Below are positions 38,731-47,855 of a stretch of DNA of 64,000 bases, piece by piece; the first letter of the stretch is position 1, and every line of letters begins with the position of its first letter. The stretch is from NCBI RefSeq assembly GCF_043195125.1, contig NZ_JBAFWR010000004.1. One strand, given 5' to 3'. The DNA is from NCEH01 sp043195125. Lineage in GTDB: Bacteria; Pseudomonadota; Alphaproteobacteria; Rhizobiales; Xanthobacteraceae. Both the position numbers and the translations under genes were made by a program. A model generated the notes under the pieces. It made no database searches. It was not told the DNA's origin and saw only the letters and a list, made by a program, of their open reading frames with translations.

Positions 38731-38754
38731 GGCGCATCGAATTGAAATGCAAAA

Positions 38755-38782
38755 GGGCGGCACCAAGTGTCGCCCTTTTTTG
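38755..38782 (+). terminator. Rho-independent terminator of rne
   Basis: GGGCGGCAC-CAA-GTGTCGCCC followed by TTTTTT, 25 bp after the rne stop. Flanking A and T runs make it symmetrical. Confidence 0.9.
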
Positions 38783-38957
38783 ATTGCGGCGCCCCGTTGA
38801 CGGGCGGAGCAAGTGTGGACAAAGACCGGGGCCTCTGATATGAGAGCGCTCCTTCCGGCAGAGATATGGTCCGGCGTGAAAGCGCCCCTCCTGCTTCCGG
38901 ATACGTTTTTCAGACCAGTGCAAGTTCGCTCGGCGCAACAGCTCGAAGAGGCAACAC

Positions 38958-39188
38958 GTGCAAGTTCTCGTCCGCGATAATAATGTCGATCAGGCCCTCA
39001 AGGCGCTCAAGAAGAAGATGCAGCGTGAGGGGATCTTCCGCGAGATGAAGCTGCGTGGTCACTACGAGAAGCCGTCCGAGAAGCGCGCCCGCGAAGAGGC
39101 CGAAGCCGTTCGCCGCGCCCGCAAGCTGGCCCGCAAGCGCGCCCAGCGCGAAGGCCTGATCCCCAGCAAGCCCCGCCCCACCCGCTGA
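38958..39188 (+). CDS. rpsU: 30S ribosomal protein bS21
   Basis: A 76-residue basic protein of the small subunit, involved in start-site selection. It begins with a GTG (translated VQVLVRDNNVDQALKALKKK), preceded by GAAGAGG; the C-terminal part is Arg/Lys/Ala-rich (KRAREEAEAVRRARKLARKR). Length and sequence are typical of alphaproteobacteria. It has its own transcription unit between terminators on both sides. Confidence 0.96.
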   Translation: MQVLVRDNNVDQALKALKKKMQREGIFREMKLRGHYEKPSEKRAREEAEAVRRARKLARKRAQREGLIPSKPRPTR

Positions 39189-39242
39189 GCGGGTCTCCAG
39201 CCGCCCAAGCGGCTGGCGAGGCATTGAGCTGAAGCGACACCT

Positions 39243-39269
39243 GCGTGGCCCCTGCCGCGCGGGTTTTTT
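39243..39269 (+). terminator. Probable rpsU terminator
   Basis: GCGTGG and CCGCGC can form a 6-bp stem with one G-T pair, followed by GGG and TTTTTT, 55 bp after rpsU. The stem is weak but the T tract is clear. Confidence 0.55.
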
Positions 39270-39316
39270 GCGTTGTGCACCCGCCCGCTCGTGTCCGGCG
39301 CCGCGAGGGCGCCAAA

Positions 39317-39345
39317 CGAAAACGCCGGCCACGAGGGCCGGCGTT
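39317..39345 (-). terminator. Rho-independent terminator of the MFS gene
   Basis: On the minus strand AACGCCGGCC pairs with GGCCGGCGTT around a 5-nt loop, followed by TTCGTTT, 25 bp past the MFS stop codon. Confidence 0.75.
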
Positions 39346-39370
39346 CCTGCTGAAGGGTCTGCGATTCGGA

Positions 39371-40615
39371 TCAGCGCGGCTCGAACAAGCCGACCAGCCC
39401 GGCGACAACCGAGAACCCGGCGATGAGGGCGCACACGCCGAGCCAGCCGCCGCTCGCATAGGCGACGCCGCTGAGCGACGCGCCGATGGCCCCGCCAATG
39501 AAGAAGATTCCGGAGAACAGGCCATTCATGCGGCCGCGTGCGGCCGGGCGGATCATGTTGATCGCCCGCCGCCCCAGCGTCTGGTCGCCGACGCAGCCCA
39601 TGTCGAGTACCAGCCCCGCCACCACCAGCAAGGCCAGCGGCACGCCGAACGCGCCGCCTTGCGCCAGCCATCCGGCGAGCGCGGCGATCCCCGCGCCGGC
39701 CAGCATGGCGATGTGGGCCACATGCGTGCCGCCCTTGGTCCATCCCCGATCTCCCGCGCGCCCGGCGAGCGGCGCGATCAGGATCGTGCCGCAGCCGGCG
39801 AGCGCGAACACCGCGATCTGGCTCGCCGACAAGGAGAATGGAGCGTCCGCGAGCCGCAGCGCGATCATGGTCCAGAACGAGCTGAAGGCTGCCATGCCGA
39901 GCGCGGCCGTCAGGGCGCGGCGCCGCAGCACCGGCTCTTCCCGCACCAGGGTCACCAGCGACACCAGCAGCGCGCGATAGCTCTCCTGGGTGCGCGGGGG
40001 GTGATTGGGCAAGCGCAGGGCCAGCACCACCGACAGCAGCGTCGTCGCCCCCGCCGTCATGAGGAAGAAGGCGCGCCAGCCGGCGAAATCCGCAATCAGC
40101 CCGGCCAGCGGACGGGAGAGGAGGATACCAGCCATCACCCCCGCCATGATGTTGCCCACCACCTTGCCGCGCTCATGCTCCGGCGCCATGGAGGCGGCGA
40201 GCGGCACCAGCACTTGGACGGCGCTGGATCCGATGCCGACGGCGAACGCGGCACCGAAGGCGGCGATGGACGTCGGGGCGCCGGCAAGCGCGAGCCGCGC
40301 GGCGATGCCGAGCGCGAGCATCAGCAGCGCCAGCTTTCGCGCCTCCATGCGGTCGGCCAACGGCACGATGAACAGCAGGCCGGCGGCATAACCGAGCAGG
40401 GCCAGAGTCGCCACCAGGCTCGCCAGCCCTTCCGTGATGGCGAGGCTCTCGCGCATGGCCCCCACCAGCGGCTGGGTTGCCGTGATGTCCGAGATCAGGA
40501 GGCCGGCGGCGATCGCGAACAGCAAGGTCGGCGGCGCGCGCGTTCCCGCCTCGACGGGAACGGCCGGGGCGGCGGAGGAAAGTGGCACGCCATCGGCGGC
40601 CGGAACATCTGTCAT
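39371..40615 (-). CDS. MFS transporter (DHA1-like drug/metabolite exporter)
   Basis: A 414-residue major facilitator with 12 hydrophobic segments. The cytoplasmic loop after helix 2 is PLADRMEARKLALLM, and the second half begins after a basic loop near residue 220. RPLAGLIADFAGWRAFF in helix 5 resembles the motif C of drug:H+ antiporters (exporters). The ATG at 40615 (MTDVPAADG) is preferred over a longer frame. A LysR gene is divergent 112 bp away, a common arrangement for an inducible exporter. Substrate unknown. Confidence 0.85.
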   Translation of the reverse strand: MTDVPAADGVPLSSAAPAVPVEAGTRAPPTLLFAIAAGLLISDITATQPLVGAMRESLAITEGLASLVATLALLGYAAGLLFIVPLADRMEARKLALLMLALGIAARLALAGAPTSIAAFGAAFAVGIGSSAVQVLVPLAASMAPEHERGKVVGNIMAGVMAGILLSRPLAGLIADFAGWRAFFLMTAGATTLLSVVLALRLPNHPPRTQESYRALLVSLVTLVREEPVLRRRALTAALGMAAFSSFWTMIALRLADAPFSLSASQIAVFALAGCGTILIAPLAGRAGDRGWTKGGTHVAHIAMLAGAGIAALAGWLAQGGAFGVPLALLVVAGLVLDMGCVGDQTLGRRAINMIRPAARGRMNGLFSGIFFIGGAIGASLSGVAYASGGWLGVCALIAGFSVVAGLVGLFEPR

Positions 40616-40697
40616 GGGAAGATCCCGCGAATTTGAGTTGGCGGGACTGTATGTGCGTTCCTGTTTATGCGACAATTGAATTAAGGTGATTTTCAAT

Positions 40698-40712
40698 ATG
40701 CGAATTGCGCAT
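40698..40712. promoter_or_regulatory. Candidate LysR operator
   Basis: ATGCG-AATTG-CGCAT, a perfect 5-bp inverted repeat, in the short region between the MFS gene and the divergent LysR gene, 16 bp before the LysR ATG. Position and dyad symmetry fit autorepression plus control of the exporter. Confidence 0.5.
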
Positions 40713-40727
40713 TAAACGGAGGGGGTC

Positions 40728-41681
40728 ATGAACATACGGGACCTCGAAGCCTTCCTGGCGGTGGTGGAAACTGGCTCCATCGTCGCCGCCTCGGGCCGGC
40801 TGAACCTGACCCAGCCGGGCGTGACCCGGCGCGTGCAGGCTCTGGAAGACGCGCTCGGCGCGGTGCTGCTGGACCGGCAGGCCAAGCCGCTGAAGCCCAC
40901 GCGCGCCGGGCGCGACGCCTATGAGATGGGGCGACACGTGGTCGGCGCCGTGGCCGATCTCAAGGCGCGCCTTGCCCCGACCGGCGTGGTGGAGGGCGAG
41001 TTCCGCTTCGGCGTGACGCCGTTCCTATCGGAGATGGCCTTGGCCGAGCCGCTGGATCATCTGCGCGCCGCCTTCCCCCGCCTCATGCCCCGCGTCTCCA
41101 GCGACTGGAGCGCCAATCTGATCGAGCAACTGCATTCCAGCGTCCTGGACGTCGCTTGCCTGTCGCTCCCCACCCATGTCGCGCCGCCCGATGCCCTTGT
41201 GGCCATCCCGCTCGGCACCTTGCCGGTGGAAGTGGTGGCGAGCCGGCATTTCACCTTCCCCGCATCCACGCGCCTTGTCGATCTTTCCGCCTATCCCTGG
41301 GTCTTGAGCCAGCACGGGTGCGATTTTCGCCGCATCCTGAAGCGCACGTTCGAGAATGCCCGCCTGCCGTTCGAGGTGGCGGCGGAAGCACTCTCCTCGG
41401 AATTACGGCTCTCGCTGGTGGCGCGCGGCGTCGGCATCGGCTTCGCCACGCAGGCCATGCTGGCGGCGAGCCGGCATCGCGATGAACTGCAGAGCGTGGC
41501 GCTAATGGATTTCTCGCCGCAGATGGACGCGTGGTTGGTGCACGCTCCGCAGTTGCGCCGGCTCACGCCGGCCGTGGAGCATCTGGCGCAGCACCTCTCA
41601 AAAGCGATATCAACATCCCTCCCTCGCAGTCGCAACACAGACGCGAAGGATTTGGTAGAAGACGAATATCGTCTCGCGTGA
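40728..41681 (+). CDS. LysR-family transcriptional regulator
   Basis: A 317-residue LTTR: the winged helix-turn-helix is at residues 1-60 (MNIRDLEAFLAVVETGSIVA, SGRLNLTQPGVTRRVQALED) and the periplasmic-binding-like effector domain follows (FGVTPFLSEMALAEPLDHLR onward). It is transcribed away from the MFS gene and probably controls it from the shared intergenic region. The effector cannot be deduced. The C-terminal 25 residues are a variable hydrophilic tail. Confidence 0.92.
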   Translation: MNIRDLEAFLAVVETGSIVAASGRLNLTQPGVTRRVQALEDALGAVLLDRQAKPLKPTRAGRDAYEMGRHVVGAVADLKARLAPTGVVEGEFRFGVTPFLSEMALAEPLDHLRAAFPRLMPRVSSDWSANLIEQLHSSVLDVACLSLPTHVAPPDALVAIPLGTLPVEVVASRHFTFPASTRLVDLSAYPWVLSQHGCDFRRILKRTFENARLPFEVAAEALSSELRLSLVARGVGIGFATQAMLAASRHRDELQSVALMDFSPQMDAWLVHAPQLRRLTPAVEHLAQHLSKAISTSLPRSRNTDAKDLVEDEYRLA

Positions 41682-41712
41682 CGGCGTCCTGGGCCGTCAA
41701 TTGGAGGTCCCC

Positions 41713-43188
41713 ATGGTAGCTCGCGTCATCACGGTCGAGCCGTTCGACATCGTCGTGTTCGGAGCGACCGGCGACCTCGCGAAACGCAAGCTTCTTCCCG
41801 CTTTGTATGAACGCGATCTGGCCGGCCAGTTGCCGGACGACGCCCGCATCATCGGCGCGTCCCGCCGCAGCATGACCCGCGCCGAATTCCAGGAGTTCGC
41901 CCGTGATTCGGTGGAGGATCGCGACGGCATCGATCAGGTCGAGCGCAAGCAGCTGGAGCGCTTCCTCGAGCGGGTCGATTATGTCGAGGTGGACGCGGTG
42001 TCCGACGAGGGGTGGGACGTGCTCGCGGCCCTGCTCGCGCCCGGCGCCGAAAAGGTGCGCGTGTTCTATCTCGCCGTCGGCCCCGACCTGTTCGACGATA
42101 TCTGCGCCCGCATCGGGTCGCACCATCTCGTCACGCCGCAGACGCGCGTGGTGGTGGAAAAGCCGGTGGGCAAGAATCTCGCGTCCGCCCGCGCGGTGAA
42201 CGAGGCGGTCGGCCGAGTGTTCCGCGAAGAATCCGTATTCCGCATCGATCATTATCTCGGCAAGGAGACGGTGCAGAACCTGATGGCCCTGCGCTTCGCC
42301 AACGCCCTGTTCGAGCCGGTGTGGAACCACGCCCATATCGACCATGTGCAGATCACGGTCGCCGAAAGCCTCGGGGTCGCCGGCCGGGCAGGCTATTACG
42401 ACACCGCCGGCGCGCTGCGCGACATGGTGCAGAACCACATGCTCCAATTGCTCTGCCTGGTGGCCATGGAGCCGCCGGTGTGCATGGACGCGGATGCGGT
42501 GCGCGACGAAAAGCTGAAGGTGCTGAAAGCGCTGGAGCCCATCGACGAGAGCAATGTGGCCGCCCTCACGGTGCGCGGCCAGTATCGCGCCGGCGCGTCC
42601 TCCGGCGGCGCGGTGCCGGGCTATCTGGACGAACTCGGCTCCAGCACCAGCCAGACCGAGACCTTCGTCGCCCTGAAGGCGGAAATCGGCAATTGGCGCT
42701 GGGCCGGCGTGCCGTTCTACCTGCGCACCGGCAAGCGGCTGGCGAGCCGGGTGTCGGAAATCGTCGTGGCCTTCCGCCCCATTCCCCATTCGGTGTTCGA
42801 CGGGCAGGCCGGCCCCATCATGGCGAACCGTCTGGTCATCCGCCTGCAGCCTGACGAGGGCGTGAAGCTGTGGCTGATGATCAAGGATCCCGGCCCCGGC
42901 GGCATGCGCCTCCAGCACGTGCCGCTCGACATGAGCTTTGCCGAGGCGTTCGGCGTGCGGAACCCGGATGCCTATGAGCGGCTTCTCATGGATGTGGTGC
43001 GGGGCAACCAGACCCTGTTCATGCGCCGCGACGAAGTGGAAGCCGCATGGAAGTGGATCGATCCCATCCTGGAGGCCTGGCGCAATCTGCGAGAAGCCCC
43101 GAAACCATATACGGCCGGCACCTGGGGCCCCTCCGCGGCGATCGCGCTGATCGAGCGGGACGGCCGCACCTGGATGGACGACGCCTGA
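41713..43188 (+). CDS. zwf: Glucose-6-phosphate 1-dehydrogenase
   Basis: First enzyme of the pentose phosphate and Entner-Doudoroff routes (491 residues). The NADP-binding FGATGDLAKRKLLPALY is at the N-terminus, the active-site RIDHYLGKETVQNLMALRF follows the usual spacing, and PFYLRTGKRL binds substrate phosphate. The ATG at 41713 has GGAGG 6 nt upstream; a TTG at 41701 lies before this ribosome site and is rejected. It opens the zwf-pgl-pgi cluster. Confidence 0.97.
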   Translation: MVARVITVEPFDIVVFGATGDLAKRKLLPALYERDLAGQLPDDARIIGASRRSMTRAEFQEFARDSVEDRDGIDQVERKQLERFLERVDYVEVDAVSDEGWDVLAALLAPGAEKVRVFYLAVGPDLFDDICARIGSHHLVTPQTRVVVEKPVGKNLASARAVNEAVGRVFREESVFRIDHYLGKETVQNLMALRFANALFEPVWNHAHIDHVQITVAESLGVAGRAGYYDTAGALRDMVQNHMLQLLCLVAMEPPVCMDADAVRDEKLKVLKALEPIDESNVAALTVRGQYRAGASSGGAVPGYLDELGSSTSQTETFVALKAEIGNWRWAGVPFYLRTGKRLASRVSEIVVAFRPIPHSVFDGQAGPIMANRLVIRLQPDEGVKLWLMIKDPGPGGMRLQHVPLDMSFAEAFGVRNPDAYERLLMDVVRGNQTLFMRRDEVEAAWKWIDPILEAWRNLREAPKPYTAGTWGPSAAIALIERDGRTWMDDA

Positions 43189-43248
43189 GACCCGGTGCCG
43201 TCCCGCTGACCCGCCTCGCTCCCTCCGTGCCGAAAGCCGCCCGCGCCC

Positions 43249-43959
43249 ATGACCGCCAGCCCCACCCCGGTCGCCTTCGCCGCCTATGACGGGCCGGACG
43301 CGCTGGCGCGCGCGCTGGCGGCCCATGTGGCGGAGGCGCTGCGCGCGCGCACCGCCGCAACAGGCGCCGCGAGCCTTGCCGTCTCCGGCGGGCGCACACC
43401 CACGCGCTTCTTCGAGACCCTCGCCGGAGCACCGCTCGACTGGAGCCGCGTGAGCGTCACCCTCGTGGACGAGCGCTGGGTGGACGAGGCTTCGCCCCGT
43501 TCCAACGCCGCCCTGGTGCGCCGCCACCTGTTGCAGGGACCGGCGGCGCAGGCGCGTTTCCTGCCCTTGTTTAACGGCGCCGACACGCCCGAAGCGGGCC
43601 TCGCCGCGGTGGAGGCGAGCCTTGCCGGCCTGCCCCTCCCCTTCGCGGCCGTCGTGCTCGGCATGGGCGACGACGGACATACAGCTTCTTTCTTTCCCGG
43701 CGCCGAGGCCCTTCCGGCGGCGCTCGACCCCAACGGCTCCGCGCGCCTGATCGCGATTCGCGCGGAGGCGGCGGGCGAGCCGCGCATCACTTTCACCCTG
43801 CCCCCGCTCATCGCGGCACAGACTTTGCTCCTGCACATCGAGGGTGCCGGCAAACGCGCGGTGCTGGAAACGGCGCGCGCGGAGGGGCCGGCGGAAGCCC
43901 TGCCGATCCGGGCCGTGCTGCGTGCGCGCGCCCCGCTCGACGTGCTGTGGTGCCCCTGA
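43249..43959 (+). CDS. pgl: 6-phosphogluconolactonase
   Basis: Hydrolyses 6-phosphogluconolactone made by Zwf (236 residues). Family motifs are SLAVSGGRTPTRFFETLA, VTLVDERWV, NAALVRRHLL and the catalytic-region VLGMGDDGHTASFFPG. It starts 60 bp after zwf and ends 13 bp before pgi, so the three genes are one unit. Confidence 0.96.
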   Translation: MTASPTPVAFAAYDGPDALARALAAHVAEALRARTAATGAASLAVSGGRTPTRFFETLAGAPLDWSRVSVTLVDERWVDEASPRSNAALVRRHLLQGPAAQARFLPLFNGADTPEAGLAAVEASLAGLPLPFAAVVLGMGDDGHTASFFPGAEALPAALDPNGSARLIAIRAEAAGEPRITFTLPPLIAAQTLLLHIEGAGKRAVLETARAEGPAEALPIRAVLRARAPLDVLWCP

Positions 43960-43972
43960 CGGAGATCCGACC

Positions 43973-45628
43973 ATGACCGACGCCCCCGTGTCCGGGACCG
44001 AAGCCGAAGCCCTCTGGCAGGCGCTCAGCGCCGTGCAGGCCCGCGCCGCCGCCACGCCCTTGGCGGATCTGTTCGCCGACCCGCACCGCTTCGCCCGCTT
44101 CTCCGCCAGCAGCGGGGACCTGCTGCTGGACATCTCCAAGACAGCGCTGACCCAAGAGAGCCTCGGCCTGCTGCTCCAGCTCGCCCGGGCGACGGGCGTC
44201 GAAGCGCGGCGCGAGGCCATGTTCGCCGGTGCGCGCATCAATTCCACCGAACAGCGCTCGGTGCTGCACGTGGCGCTGCGCGACGGCACCCCCGACCCGC
44301 TCGACATTGGCGGGACCGACGTGAAGACGCAGGTGCGCGAAACCCTCGGCCGGCTGTACGCCTTCGCCGATGCGGTGCGCGCCGGCACCATCGCCGGGCA
44401 CCGCGGGCAGATGTTCACCGATGTGGTGAACATCGGCATCGGCGGCTCGGACCTCGGGCCGGTGATGGCGACGCTTGCGCTCGCGCCCTATCACGATGGG
44501 CCGCGCCTGCATTTCGTCTCCAACGTGGATGGCGCGCATCTGAGCGACGTGCTGAAGCCGCTCTCGCCCGCCACCACCTTGTTCATCATCGCCTCGAAGA
44601 CCTTCACCACCATCGAGACCATGACCAACGCCGCGTCTGCGCGCGCCTGGATCTCGGCCGCGCTCGGCGAGGAGGCGGTGGGGCACCATTTCGCAGCGGT
44701 CTCCACTGCGCTCGACAAGGTCGGCGCCTTCGGCATCGCGGCGGAGCGCACGTTCGGTTTCTGGGATTGGGTCGGCGGCCGCTATTCGCTGTGGTCGGCC
44801 ATCGGCCTGCCGCTGATGATCGCCATCGGCTCGGCCGCGTTCGGCGATTTTCTCGCCGGCGGCGCCGCCATGGACGATCATTTCCGCCATGCGCCGCTGG
44901 AGGAGAACCTACCGGTCCTCCTCGCTCTGGTGGGCGTGTGGCATCGCGATGTCTGCGGCTATGCGAGCCGGGCGATCATCCCCTACGACCAGCGCCTCGC
45001 CCGCTTTCCCGCCTATCTCCAGCAATTGGACATGGAGAGCAACGGCAAGAGCGTGACGCGGGACGGCACTGCGGTCACGCGTCCGACGGGGCCGATCGTC
45101 TGGGGCGAGCCCGGCACCAATGGCCAGCATGCCTTCTTCCAGTTGCTCCACCAGGGGACCGATGTGGTGCCGGTGGAATTCCTCATCGCCGCCCAGGGGC
45201 ACGAACCGGCACTCGGCGCCCATCACGACCTGCTGATCGCCAATTGCCTCGCCCAATCGGAAGCGCTGCTGCGCGGGCGTTCCCTCGCGCAGGTGGAAGC
45301 GCAATTGCGCGCCGGGGGTATGAGCGAGGCGCGGGTGGCGGAGCTCGCGCCGCACAAGGTGTTCCCCGGCAACCGTCCCTCGGTGACGCTGGCCTACACG
45401 CTGCTCGACCCGTTCACCCTGGGGCGGCTGATCGCGCTCTACGAGCATCGCGTGTTCACGGAAGCCGCGATCTGGGGAATCAACGCGTTCGATCAATGGG
45501 GCGTGGAGCTTGGCAAGGAAATGGCCACCGCTTTGCTGCCGGCGGTGAAGGGAGGTGCCGCTCCGGCCGAGACCTCGGGCTCCACCGAAGGGCTCATCTC
45601 GCACTTGCGAAATCTCTCAGCCAGCTAA
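43973..45628 (+). CDS. pgi: Glucose-6-phosphate isomerase
   Basis: Interconverts glucose 6-phosphate and fructose 6-phosphate (551 residues). Signature segments are VVNIGIGGSDLGPVMATLAL, SKTFTTIETMTNA, GEPGTNGQHAFFQLLHQGTD with the catalytic glutamate, and the C-terminal HKVFPGNRPS and GINAFDQWGVELGK. The ATG at 43973 is preceded by GGAGATCCGACC. It completes the sugar-phosphate cluster zwf-pgl-pgi. A lesser A+T-rich gap of 177 bp follows, which holds a candidate operator. Confidence 0.97.
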   Translation: MTDAPVSGTEAEALWQALSAVQARAAATPLADLFADPHRFARFSASSGDLLLDISKTALTQESLGLLLQLARATGVEARREAMFAGARINSTEQRSVLHVALRDGTPDPLDIGGTDVKTQVRETLGRLYAFADAVRAGTIAGHRGQMFTDVVNIGIGGSDLGPVMATLALAPYHDGPRLHFVSNVDGAHLSDVLKPLSPATTLFIIASKTFTTIETMTNAASARAWISAALGEEAVGHHFAAVSTALDKVGAFGIAAERTFGFWDWVGGRYSLWSAIGLPLMIAIGSAAFGDFLAGGAAMDDHFRHAPLEENLPVLLALVGVWHRDVCGYASRAIIPYDQRLARFPAYLQQLDMESNGKSVTRDGTAVTRPTGPIVWGEPGTNGQHAFFQLLHQGTDVVPVEFLIAAQGHEPALGAHHDLLIANCLAQSEALLRGRSLAQVEAQLRAGGMSEARVAELAPHKVFPGNRPSVTLAYTLLDPFTLGRLIALYEHRVFTEAAIWGINAFDQWGVELGKEMATALLPAVKGGAAPAETSGSTEGLISHLRNLSAS

Positions 45629-45680
45629 GCCAGAACGGGGGCCGCTAATGCTGCTATGCAGCAATGAGAGGCACCCCTGC

Positions 45681-45693
45681 GTATTATGTATAC
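45681..45693. promoter_or_regulatory. GTAT-N5-ATAC operator, site 1
   Basis: GTATTATGTATAC, a perfect inverted repeat of GTAT/ATAC with a 5-nt centre, 112 bp before the small membrane protein gene. It overlaps a TATTAT hexamer that could serve as a -10 box. Same element as at 50652 and 51370; proposed binding site for the GntR regulator at 51578. Confidence 0.6.
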
Positions 45694-45805
45694 CACAGAG
45701 GCGATGAATTAGGTCAGTATGGCATCCTGAAATGAGGACGGGGCAATCACACGGTTGCTCGGTCGCTCGCAACGAGCGGCGTGCATGGCACGCCTGGAGG
45801 CTGAA

Positions 45806-46039
45806 ATGACCGCATTCGATTTCGTCGCTCTCGCCATCCTCGGTGTTGCTCTCACTGGCGCCGTGATCGGCTTCAGCAATCCCAAGAGCTTCATGGCAGC
45901 CGCCGGCGGCCCCGGCATCCCGGCCGAGCTGGCGCTGATGGACCAGGATAAGACCCGCACCGCCGGCACCCTTTTCGGTGGCGACAAGGACACGCAGAGC
46001 AGCGAGCCTGCGGTCGCGTCCTTCCCCCGCGGGTTCTGA
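45806..46039 (+). CDS. Small single-helix membrane protein of unknown function
   Basis: A 77-residue protein. The N-terminal segment FDFVALAILGVALTGAVIGF is one transmembrane helix; the remaining 50 residues are polar, with AAAGGPGIPAELALMDQDKT near the membrane side. The ATG at 45806 has TGGAGG 6 nt upstream, better than the ATG at 45785. It lies next to, and convergent with, the first OxlT-type carrier and has a candidate operator shared with the oxalate genes. I do not recognise the family. It may be an accessory subunit or regulator of the carriers. Confidence 0.72.
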   Translation: MTAFDFVALAILGVALTGAVIGFSNPKSFMAAAGGPGIPAELALMDQDKTRTAGTLFGGDKDTQSSEPAVASFPRGF

Positions 46040-46055
46040 TCGCCCGCCTCACATG

Positions 46056-46083
46056 AAAAAGGCAGGCGCGAACGCCTGCCTTT
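46056..46083. terminator. Bidirectional terminator
   Basis: AAAAA-GGCAGGCG-CGAA-CGCCTGCC-TTT between the convergent small protein and MFS carrier genes: an 8-bp stem with a 4-nt loop and A/T runs on both sides. Confidence 0.88.
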
Positions 46084-46146
46084 CGAACGCGCTGTCTCGC
46101 ATCCCGGCCCGGTCGCCCCGCAAGGGACGCCGGACAGGAACGAGGG

Positions 46147-47454
46147 TCAGTGAGCGACCTGAGCCGCCTTGGCTTCCGCCGCCGTGGCCAGCTTGGCATC
46201 CGCGACGAAGCGCGCACGCATGGGCTTCAGCACGAACAGGGCCATCAGCGCCGCCAGGGCATTCACCCCTGCGGTGATGAGGAACACCAGATCCCAGTTG
46301 CCGAGCTGCGCCACGGCGACGCTCGCAACCGGAACCACCAGAGAAGCGGTGCCCTTGGCGGTGTAGAGGAAGCCGGCGTTGGTGGTGGCGAACTTGGAGC
46401 CGAACGTGTCGCCGCAGGTCGCCGGGAACAGCGAGTAGATCTCGCCCCAGGCGAAGAAGACGAGGCCGGTGAGCAGCACGAAAGCCAACGGGTTCGAGCC
46501 GAAGTGGCCTAGGGCGAGCACGCCGACCGCTTCAAGCGAGAACGCGATGAACATGGTGTTCTCGCGGCCGATGTTATCCGACACCCAGCCGAAGAACGGA
46601 CGGGTGAGGCCGTTGAGCACGCGGTCGATGGACAGCGCGAACGTCAGCGCCGGCAGGGTGATGCCCATCAGGCTCACCGGGATTCCGGCGATGTTGAAGT
46701 CCTTGGCGATGGAGCCGAGCTGCGCCGTCGCCATCAGGCCGCCGGCGGCGACCAGAACGAACATCGCGTACATGACCCAGAACACCGGGGCCTTGAGCAT
46801 CTGGCCCGGGCCGTAATCGCGACGGCTCTGCGTGGCGGCCTTGTTGGTGACCGGGGGAAGCTGGCCGGGCTTGGGCGCCTGTAGGAACAGCGAGAGCGCC
46901 ATCACGACCGCGCCCTGGAACAGGCCGAACACGAGGAAGGTCTGCTGATAACCCTGCGAGGCGATCATCGCCGCGATCGGGATGATGGTGATGGCCGAGC
47001 CGGCGCCGAATCCGGCGGCGGTGATGCCGGCGGCAAGACCGCGGCGATCGGGGAACCACTTCAGCGCCGAACCGACGCAGGTACCGTAGACCGCGCCCGC
47101 GCCGATGCCGCCGACGGCCGCCGCGACGTAAAGCAGGGCCAGCGTATCGGCCATGGAGTTCAGGACCCAGCCGAGGCCGCACAGGAAGCCGCCGATGAGC
47201 ACGACGATGCGCGGGCCGTACTTGTCCACGAACCAGCCCTCGATCGGGACCAGCCAGGTCTCGGTGAGAACGAAGATGGTGAAGGCGACCTGAATGGCCG
47301 CGCGGCCCCACTGGTGCTTGTCGTTGATGGGCTCGACGAACAGCGTCCAGCCATATTGCAGGTTGGCGATCATCGACATGCAGATCACGCCGATAACCAG
47401 CTGCATCCAGCGCCCGCCGATGGGCCCCTTCTGCACAGACTCAACAGACGGCAT
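46147..47454 (-). CDS. Oxalate/formate antiporter family MFS transporter (OxlT-like), copy 1
   Basis: A 435-residue, 12-helix major facilitator of the oxalate:formate antiporter family. The two basic residues that bind oxalate in Oxalobacter OxlT (R272 and K355) have counterparts at R285 in LNGLTRPFFGWVSDNIGR and K367 in NAGFLYTAKGTASL. The helix 2-3 loop is WFVDKYGPR and the loop after helix 4 is KWFPDRRGLAAG. The start has GGGAAGGGTAGGAA directly upstream, almost the same as the leader of the second copy. It is one gene away from frc in an apparent oxalate regulon. Confidence 0.9.
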   Translation of the reverse strand: MPSVESVQKGPIGGRWMQLVIGVICMSMIANLQYGWTLFVEPINDKHQWGRAAIQVAFTIFVLTETWLVPIEGWFVDKYGPRIVVLIGGFLCGLGWVLNSMADTLALLYVAAAVGGIGAGAVYGTCVGSALKWFPDRRGLAAGITAAGFGAGSAITIIPIAAMIASQGYQQTFLVFGLFQGAVVMALSLFLQAPKPGQLPPVTNKAATQSRRDYGPGQMLKAPVFWVMYAMFVLVAAGGLMATAQLGSIAKDFNIAGIPVSLMGITLPALTFALSIDRVLNGLTRPFFGWVSDNIGRENTMFIAFSLEAVGVLALGHFGSNPLAFVLLTGLVFFAWGEIYSLFPATCGDTFGSKFATTNAGFLYTAKGTASLVVPVASVAVAQLGNWDLVFLITAGVNALAALMALFVLKPMRARFVADAKLATAAEAKAAQVAH

Positions 47455-47574
47455 TTCCTACCCTTCCCTATTGGGGTCATCGAATTCGAGTCGATGAACG
47501 GCCCGTGACAGTCGCCATTCTTGATGGTGGCGGGCTCGTTTCGAGCGGCCCGCTGCGAACCAGGCTCGAATGTT

Positions 47575-47601
47575 CGATGCAAAATACGGTATGCAACATG
47601 C
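47575..47601. promoter_or_regulatory. GTAT-N5-ATAC operator, degenerate pair (site 2)
   Basis: Two overlapping, imperfect copies: ATGCAAAATAC (compare GTATGCAAAATAC at 51370, lacking the first two bases) and GTATGCAACATGC (one base from GTAT-N5-ATAC). They lie about 120-147 bp before the start of the first OxlT-like gene, a distance like that of the sites before frc and the small protein. Confidence 0.5.
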
Positions 47602-47855
47602 AATTTGCGGTAATGTAACAGCTACCGAGGCATGAAAAACCGTTGATTTCGCAATCAGAAAGAAAGGATAGGCGCAAAATGAGCGAAAATTTCGGACGCT
47701 CAATAGCGTGAAATTCAGGAAATCACGTCACCCTGGCGGGAATTATCTGCGCTTCCGCCAAATCATTTCTTCCAAATACACTTACGATACTTACCACTTT
47801 CAATACAAATAAAATCGGGCGGGATGCGCTCTGAGGCGCATCTTTGGCGTTGGGC

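Noticed and set aside
37129..38766. Long minus-strand frame opposite the 3' half of rne
   Set aside because: It is the complement of repetitive acidic/basic codons; it has no ribosome site and no recognisable domain.
38797..38842. rpsU promoter from TTGACG and TATGAG
   Set aside because: The spacing between the two hexamers is far more than 17 bases, so they do not form a single sigma-70 promoter.
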